From Arcuatula senhousia (taxonomy: Eukaryota; Mollusca; Bivalvia; Mytilida; Mytilidae), in contig OZ020303.1 in the NCBI GenBank assembly GCA_963971305.1, forward strand, positions 39,792,106 through 39,856,105: 64,000 bases of DNA, in the 5' to 3' direction. Shown here piece by piece: positions 57,181 to 64,000 of this stretch. Positions within the stretch are counted from its first letter, which is position 1; every line of letters starts with the position of its first letter. A program made the position numbers and the translations under genes. The notes beneath the pieces were generated by a model that worked only from the letters and a program-made list of their open reading frames with translations, did no database searches and had not been told where the DNA came from.

Positions 57181-58379
57181 ATGCATATTATGTATACGGA
57201 CCCGTAAGCGGAACTTCCCCTAAACCAATAAAAGGATTTTGGTGAAACTTAAGATAAAGGATGCACATCATATGTAGATGTGTATGAAATATTTCATTGC
57301 TGCCTATTGCCTAGATAATTTTTGACTGGTTATATATAGAAAAAAATGGTGGAAAAATTTCCCGAGATTTTCACTGTGCAATTCAACTAAATTTAAAATG
57401 ATTTTATATCTTAAAAAGGCAAATAATTCAGAACTTTAATCAATTAAAATGTTGTTATATTGGATAGTTTTATCAAATTCCATGATAAAAGGTCTGTATT
57501 TTTTTCTTTATGTGCCATCACAGCTATGCATTTTGCCTGATTCTTGCGTGGATTGATACTTAAATACTATTTAAAAACATTTTTGGTTGTGTTCGTTTGT
57601 TCGTCCACATATCCTGTCGGCTTTTCTATTGTGCTAATTGGCGCATAATTCAGACATTATTTCTCTGAGACTTAGAATACATAATTCAGATTTCTTAGGA
57701 TTCGTACATTGATATATATTGTAAAACAAACACTATACATGTTCTTTTTTCTTTAAATTGTAAGTCTGCATTTGAGAACATATTGCATTTATACAACACA
57801 CCCTTTCTATATACCAATTCGTTCTCATGTCAGCTCTTAAAATGATAAAGAATATGTAAATATCTAAGTTTTTGGCTTTGTATAACATTCTCCAGAACAT
57901 CCCAATAAAGGTTAAAATTTATCGTCCCCAACACCTTCCCAATTGTTTAAATCTCGCCAGCTTCTGGGGTGGGCTTTGCTTCTCCCTAGATCCCCAACAA
58001 AGTCAACAACAAAATTACCAAACTGAGATGATCAATCTCATATATCCGAGAAGAAAAGGCAAAACAAGGCAAAGAAACACCATAGAAATTGAAGATCGCA
58101 ATATTCCTCATTTGAAAAGAAATGGCGGGTTGAACATGGTTATATGGCGCCGAACCTTCTTTTCCATTGCGATCTTAGTGCCCGGTAACACAAAACACAA
58201 CACGGTTGTAAGACATAATAGGGATGAAGGTACAACAAACTGTAACAAAATAATTAAAACAATAATTATTCATTTGAACATTGGCTGATATCGAGAGATA
58301 TTGGAGTATTGTGACTCATATTGGCGTAAAAGAACTTTTTAACACAGAAAACCAAATTTAATCTCGTCTAAGACACTTA
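57181..58379. other. Interior of the outer element, no transposase seen
   Basis: AT-rich. A 138-residue plus-strand frame (57872-58288) has no recognisable domain. Its 3' part overlaps TTCCATTGCGATCTTAGTGC...CACAAAACACAACACGG, shared with 15730-15775 in the Penelope-like copy. Confidence 0.4.
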
Positions 58380-58906
58380 TTTTATCCAAGTTATTGCTAG
58401 CTAGCACCCGGTTCAGTGTGTCCAACACCCGCGTTCTTAGTGTTCCTCATCTCAAATCACCCGCTGTCCCTTGTGTCCAAAATTAACCACCTTGGTTGGG
58501 ATAATGAATAATACTGTGCTTAATACGTCAAATTAGAAGTTGAAATTTTTATAGATAAACAACGTCAAGTATGCATTGAGGTATCTATATTGACCCAAAA
58601 AAGTTTTCAACTTGCATTTTACGATAAGTTACAATCAATGAAAGTCGGAACTTTACATTTTGGGGAGTAATTTCGTTGTTCAAGACGTTCCTGCGGATAT
58701 AATTTCCAGTAAAAACAGACAAAACTTAGTGTACTAGCAGTTAAGGGACTAGCAAAATGCTGTATAAACTTATTTTTGTCCGTTATCACTTTTCAACACG
58801 TTCATAAGGAAAATACCACACCTACATGAACACGATGTTTTTTTCGGCTCACCCGGTCTACTGTGTTCCACCCGGTTCTCTGTGTCCGAATACCCGGCGT
58901 GATGTT

Positions 58907-59458
58907 TATTCTGGTTGTCAAGAGAATCAAAAGTTCTTTTTAGTACAAAAGTTCTTCCAATTTTAAGTTATGCTGTGAAAATAAACTATTTTGAATTAAA
59001 AACAGTTTTTAAAAGTAACAGATTGCATTATTATGCATGTTATTATGTGGATATTTTTAAAATGCATACGGTGCAACTGAAATGGATCGCACAAGGTTAA
59101 CTTTTATATAAATATTGAAAAAAAACACGATATTTGTTTAAATGTATATCTTCCCATCTTCAAATTTTCAGACATGTACTGCAAGAGGTTAAGCCAAAAT
59201 AAAATTAAGAAAAAGACCTATTTTTCTAGTCCGTCTTGACAACCTTCTCTTTAAAAGTACACGATTTACCTGTTGAATTTAATTACGTCATAGAACATGT
59301 TTACTTTTAGACCGGTGTCGGTAAATTGGGATTAACAACATGTAAATTTGCATTGTGTTGGATTAGATATCCAATTCAGAAAGCAGTCATCCAGTATCTG
59401 TTCCATAGCAAGTTGTTTATCAATGAAAAATAAATCTTAGTAATTACATCCCTTGAAC
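58907..59458. other. Intergenic stretch, nothing recognised
   Basis: AT-rich, no repeats matching elsewhere in the window and no coding signal. Confidence 0.35.
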
Positions 59459-60043
59459 AAAGGAGTAGAGCCACGAATGCCTCAAATCGGCCCTGTATTT
59501 TTACTAATTTTTAAACTACTTCAACTCTTCGTAAATTTACCCAAAATGAGTTAAGACATAACTGAACTTTTCATATATGTAAGATTTAACAAAGTATCTA
59601 TATCACAGGTCTAGCCTTGGCATTTCAAACACGCCATAAATTATAAAATTCTTAGTTTTTCGCCTATTTTCACTGTTTTCTCATCGTATTTTGTCAAAAA
59701 TAGTATTGGCCACATTCGTCGACCATCGTAATTTTTTGATTATTATTCTATAACATAAAAATACACATTTCTATCACAAAATAATTTTGGTCGACGCGTG
59801 TGGCCATTTTCGTTTTCACTGATTTATACATGAAAATCAATGAAAAATATTAAAAAAATGAGATTTTGTACAAAATAGACTGATTTTTAGCCTACTGTCC
59901 TCCTTGTTGATAAACAAGGAAACCAAAAGATATTGCAATTTATAAAATATGAAGTCTAATGAACATCAAGGGAGCAATTACAAGAAAGTATATCAAGGTT
60001 GAATTTTTGGGCCGATTTTGGGCCTTCGTGGCTCTACTCCTTT
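59459..60043. mobile_element. 585-bp MITE with ~35-bp terminal inverted repeats
   Basis: Left AAAGGAGTAGAGCCACGAAT, right TTCGTGGCTCTACTCCTTT inverted; the match continues inward to ATCGGCCC/GGGCCGAT. The interior has inverted GGTCGAC/GTCGACC phrases. No target duplication is obvious. Confidence 0.8.
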
Positions 60044-61194
60044 CGATAGCAACGGATTAGAATGAATTGGATCTTTTACTCTTGCCAGTAAAATAGAACT
60101 TTCAAACCAATTTATATCAATAGTACAGGTAATTACCTAACATTTCAATGAGTTTTGAGAATGTACTGCAGGTATTACGCCTTGTGTAATTTTTTAAAGG
60201 TTGAGTTGACATTCTTTTTCTTTCCAACGTACGCCAAGTTTTAATCGAATTATAAAACCACGCGTCTTGTTTGAGTTTTTAAACAACAGTTTACATTGTA
60301 GAAATGATTTCTGAATAACATAATATGTGTCCCATATATGATAATTGTCAGATCCTTATGCAATAAATGCAAAAAGTTGATTGTTTACATTTCGCCGCCA
60401 TCGTTATTTACATCGTAAAAATATTAAAAACACAGAGATTTTTTTTCTGCAGGGGAGATAATTGAATACCACTAGATATAATACTGTCATTATTTCTTCG
60501 ATATTATTAATTTTGTTGTCACTTTATATTGAATATTTGCAAGAAATTCAATTTGGAAGCTGACTCTTTCGGAGATAATTTCCGTAATAGGCAACTGAAT
60601 TACACTTCCAGTTCGCATTGGTGATTGCTATTTGGTTGTTTTTGTGTGTTCCTGTTTGTGTTTACTAATTTTGTCTTTGTCATCTCAGAGTTTAAACATT
60701 CCCTTCACATTGGTACCGTTTGCTTCTCAGATAATTTTCGTGCTATCTACGATACCTTGATCAGAAAATCTTTGCAGATATATGTATCATGAAACGTTCC
60801 GATCTAATTATGACATTTTGAACTAATGGTAAATTTATGTCGTCATTTTGGATATCGTATCACATAAATGGTATATTTATTTGAAGAAAAAGCTTTTGTA
60901 ACTTGAAAATTCCAGAAAAAAACACCTTTGAAAACGTAAAAGATAAATTTCTTTACGCAAAATTCTTTTTACAATGAGGAGTTCGACAGGGCTGTCCTTG
61001 ATTTTCTTTTCTTTTTTCATTTTTTTAACTTTTAGTGCACTTTAACTAGGTTTTATAAAATATTTTTTTTGCACATAAAAAAGAGTGGCAATCAATTATC
61101 GTTAATCCGAAAAGACATAGACAAAATCGGTAGACACAAATTCATAAACAGAAAACAAACAAAAACGCACTCAATTACCAAACCGCAATCAGCA
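60044..61194. other. Intergenic stretch, nothing recognised
   Basis: AT-rich; no supported exon, RNA gene or inverted-repeat ends. Confidence 0.35.
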
Positions 61195-61475
61195 ACTTGA
61201 ACTAAAGTTAACTCGAGTGCTCCGGAAGAGTGTGTACTTCCTGCTTGCTAAAGCACACTTGTCAAGTTGCTTGCTATCGATTAAGTGTGGGCCGAATCCG
61301 GCAGAGATGACAATACTGGTTAAACCTCTATGTCAAACTAACGCCAGCGCTCATATGAGAGATAGAAATCCCGTTTTTGTCTAAAAGCATATGGTGTCTT
61401 CCGTAAAGTGTTTTGAGTGACGACAACAACCGGGGAGCAAAGAAACCATGTGTAAACAATTTACCTTTTGACTTT
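61195..61475 (-). pseudogene. 3' fragment of the Penelope-like element
   Basis: GTGCTCCGGAAGAGT, TTCCTGCTTGCTA, AAGCACAC and GTGTCTTCCGTAAA follow in the same order and spacing as at 14790-15040 (C-terminal part of the RT frame), with many substitutions and small gaps. Frame broken; 5' part absent. Confidence 0.7.
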
Positions 61476-61904
61476 GACTAAAAACCTAAACATGATAAGT
61501 ACTAGGTCAGCATATAACACTGAAAAAGTGATTCTTTTGTTTTTTGTGTAGCCTTCTAGTTTTATTTATTTTGTGCATACCTTTGTTCACTGTATGATAT
61601 ATATGTTAAGTTAATATAAGAGAGCTAAGTAAAGATTATTAACAAAAGAAATGTTGGGTAAACCAGGTTTTATTGTATCAAATCTATTCCTAAACTCTTT
61701 GGTCTTTAGATCCAAAGGTAATGCAATAATGCAGTGTCATGGCAGGACACAGCCTGAACGGAGAGCATTTTTTTAAGTGATTCTCTCAGTACCAGCACAA
61801 AATTTAACAAAAATCATGAATCAAGTCCTTTGATTAAATCAAACTCGGTCTGCGACTTCAGCCTTATAAAAAAAAACTTTTAAAAAGACATTATAAAAAA
61901 CACT

Positions 61905-62625
61905 TTTTGTCCCCCGCCGCAACGCGTCGGAGGGACTTAGTAATGGTCTCCATCCGTCCGTCCGTCCTTCCGTCCGTCTGTCCGTCCGTCACGTTTTTTG
62001 TGGGTGCAACTCCTCAGACACTACTGAACGGATGTTGCTGAAACATTACACACTGATAGGGTACAATAAGTAGATGATCATCCCATATTTGAAATTTTCA
62101 AAATGGCTGCCGTTTCCATGGAAACGGAAGAAAGGTCAAAATATAGAACATTCAATATCTCGGTTACCTAGGTGCACGGGGTTCTGAAATTTTGTAGGCT
62201 GATAGAGCAAAAGGTACTCTATAATATGAAAAAAAATTTTGAAGCGATATTTACGGTTTTTGAGTTATTTACAAATTTGTGATTTTTCAGTCCGAAAAAA
62301 TGGGACTTTGTTTTTTTGTGGGTGTAATACAAAAAAAATTTGGAACAATATTTACAGTTTTTGAGTTATTTACGAATTTGTGATTTTCGGTCCATAAAAT
62401 GGGACTTTGACATGTCAAACATTTTTGTGGGTGCAACTCCTCGGATATTATTGAACGGATGTTGCTGGAACTTTACACACTGATAGGGTACTGTTATTAG
62501 GTGATCATCCCATATTTTGACAACCAATTTCAATTGCTTCTCAGAAAATATATCTCTTTAATTGACATACCACACAACTTTTATGCGGCGGCGGGGGACA
62601 CATGGCTACGCGTAGCAATCTTGTT
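61905..62625. repeat. Dispersed repeat GTCCCCCGCCGCAACGCG...GCGGCGGCGGGGGAC with internal duplication
   Basis: Starts CCCCCGCCGCAACGCGTCGG plus (GTCC)n and ends ATGCGGCGGCGGGGGACACA, so the ends are partly inverted (GTCCCCCGCCGC / GCGGCGGGGGAC). GTGGGTGCAACTCCTC and GAACGGATGTTGCTG occur twice, about 420 bp apart. Confidence 0.75.
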
Positions 62626-63201
62626 ATGGAATAGAACGATACAGAGCAATCATGAAAACAAATAGCCGTTAGTTCATATTTATTGAATATAAAATAAAAT
62701 ACATTAAATATCCATTAAATATAAACATTTTTTTTGTCATAATGTCCTTTTTATACCACTACATGTACCTGAGATTAAACATAATGAAGTCTCCTCTCTT
62801 CACCCATGTATCGAGTTGGGCGACAAAACATTTTGTGAACCGGTTGGGCTTCAGTACGAAGCGAGAGCGGGACGGTATGGCCTGGACAAAGCCATATTTT
62901 CAACATTTCAACGTGCACACTTCCAATACCCATATATTAATTACAGTATAAGCTTTCAACTATTGGCAATGAGTGTAAAAATAATTTTGATTTTTAATAA
63001 AAAGAGAAAAAAATATAATGAGATATATATAAACGGTTTATTGCTTACCGTTGACAATGTCTATACATGTACTTTGTAATTTTGCATTTGCGTACTATAA
63101 AAAGTTTGATCTGGAGAGATCTTTATTTAAAGTAAAACAATGAAAATAAAAACATAACTATACAAATATAAAGTGTACCACAAGAAATGATGGAAGTCTT
63201 T

Positions 63202-63610
63202 TTATCTTTTACAGTCAAAATAATCTCTTTCAGATTTATAATTACATGAATTACGAGAATTTTTGTTTGCAATATAGTTGCTAGCTCTGCTAGGCTGTGG
63301 TGCTGGATATTTCTTGCAGCTTGATGGTCCTATGCACGTTTTTCCCGACTTTTTAGAAACAGGGTATTTTGAATTTGAGCCAAGATATGAATCCGCAAAG
63401 ACTTTGTTGTCAAAGGAAACTGAATGTTCCTTGATTTCCATCATTTCGTCAGTATTGGAATCTGAAACTCGCCGAATGTTGATGAAATCAGGTGACGCGA
63501 CGGCAGATGGCGCTTCGTTGATAAAGCCAGGTGTGTGGGAGAAGTCTTGACTGCAGAACACAGAATCTTCTACACTCGTGATTGCATCCTTCTGGGTTTT
63601 ATAAAGAACC
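63202..63610 (-). CDS. Terminal exon of a gene cut by the window end, 135-residue C-terminus
   Basis: The acceptor CTTTGAATAG precedes GGTTCTTTATAAAACC; the frame then runs to a stop at 63202, reading VLYKTQKDAITSVEDSV...INIRRVSDSNTDEMMEI...CNYKSERDYFDCKR. It is hydrophilic and rich in Ser/Asn/Lys, with no membrane segment or known domain. It enters in phase 2, like the cytoplasmic-tail exon of the membrane-protein gene at 45481, and could be the tail of a similar receptor; that is speculation. The candidate intron upstream (63611-64000) shows nothing recognisable except a GGACGGACGAAAAGACAGAC repeat end. Confidence 0.6.
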
Positions 63611-64000
63611 CTATTCAAAGATATTGTTGAAGTAATTCATGTGAAAAATGAATCATTTAATCATCAAGTCTAAACATTTTTTATCATAATACGTAACGAT
63701 ACTATAATATGAGAAAATTATTATGATTTTTAACCAGGAAAAAGATTTTCAGTAAGCATAATATAAACTAGAAAAACTGTTGGATCTTTAGTAGGGGTAG
63801 GGATACAACATCATAATCTAACATAAGGTTATGACTTGTTATGGGATAAATAAAAAGAAGTCCCACATCTACGTTATATAAGGAAGATTATGTGAAAATA
63901 TTTAGAAAATGCATCAATGCGTCTGGGAGGAGAAGCAAATGAAAAAAAAATGTGTTGGACGGACGAAAAGACAGACGGTTTGACGCACGGAACTAACCAA

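Larger units (their letters stand above)
53829..58901. mobile_element. Outer element of the nest: 5.07 kb with long (>400 bp) terminal inverted repeats
   Basis: Left end CACGCCGGGTATTCGGACAC and right end GTGTCCGAATACCCGGCGTG are exact inverses, flanked by ATGTT on both sides (53824-53828, 58902-58906), a 5-bp target duplication. The repeats extend inward to about 54230, then 56092-56145 on the left, and about 58380-58901 on the right, with subterminal ACCCGGTTCTCTGTGTCC-like motifs. Without later insertions it is about 3.2 kb. No transposase was recognised in the interior. 5-bp duplication and CAC start recall Transib-type elements, but the CACWRTG heptamer is absent, so the class stays open. 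Confidence 0.85.

Noticed and set aside
56871..57186. Thr/Asp/Arg repeat proteins
   Set aside because: Translation of the GTCC/GTCT simple repeat inside a dispersed repeat.
57872..58288. 138-residue frame as transposase of the outer element
   Set aside because: No catalytic or DNA-binding motif; part of it is shared non-coding-looking sequence with another element.

Overview
The window looks like nuclear DNA of a marine mollusc, most likely a bivalve (mussel-like). This is inferred from AT-rich sequence, small exons in repeat-filled introns, a clear animal PLAA orthologue, and dispersed repeat families of a style common in bivalve genomes (CGTCCGTCCGTC-bearing repeats, inverted-repeat MITEs, a Penelope-like retroelement). 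Nothing prokaryotic or viral was seen.

Genes. (1) Positions 1-2087, minus strand: one large 3'-side coding exon, cut by the window edge, encoding an acidic leader, a segment that may derive from a transposase, a Cys-rich segment and a propeller-like C-terminus. (2) Positions 2698-8576, minus strand: a six-exon gene for an unrecognised 298-residue protein with a CxxC...HxxxC motif. Its exon 2 is phase-compatible with the exon at 1-2087, so the two may be one gene with alternative ends. (3) Positions 20139-44669, plus strand: a complete 12-exon PLAA (phospholipase A2-activating protein; WD40 + PFU + PUL) of 780 residues. (4) Positions 45481-51530, minus strand: a five-exon single-pass membrane protein of 513 residues with a signal peptide and a CUB-like ectodomain, tail-to-tail with PLAA. 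(5) Positions 63202-63610, minus strand: the last exon of another gene whose remainder lies beyond the window.

Most of the rest is mobile or tandem DNA. Between the minus-strand gene and PLAA (about 8.6-20 kb) lie a 21-bp minisatellite, about five tandem copies of a ~450-bp module with (AAT)n joints, hairpin arrays in (AAT)n, a LINE remnant, a broken Penelope-like element and a foldback element. The PLAA introns hold several inverted-repeat elements, a tRNA-derived SINE, tandemly expanded dispersed repeats and, in intron 8, about 8.35 kb of a near-identical ~768-bp tandem repeat whose core is a TTAA-flanked piggyBac-like MITE.

Positions 52.3-60 kb are gene-free and hold a clear three-layer nest. 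A 5.07-kb element with long terminal inverted repeats carries, in its left repeat, a 168-bp fully palindromic MITE with an 8-bp target duplication. That MITE is split near its right end by a 1.68-kb foldback element with a 6-bp target duplication. The intact right repeat of the outer element preserves the empty site.
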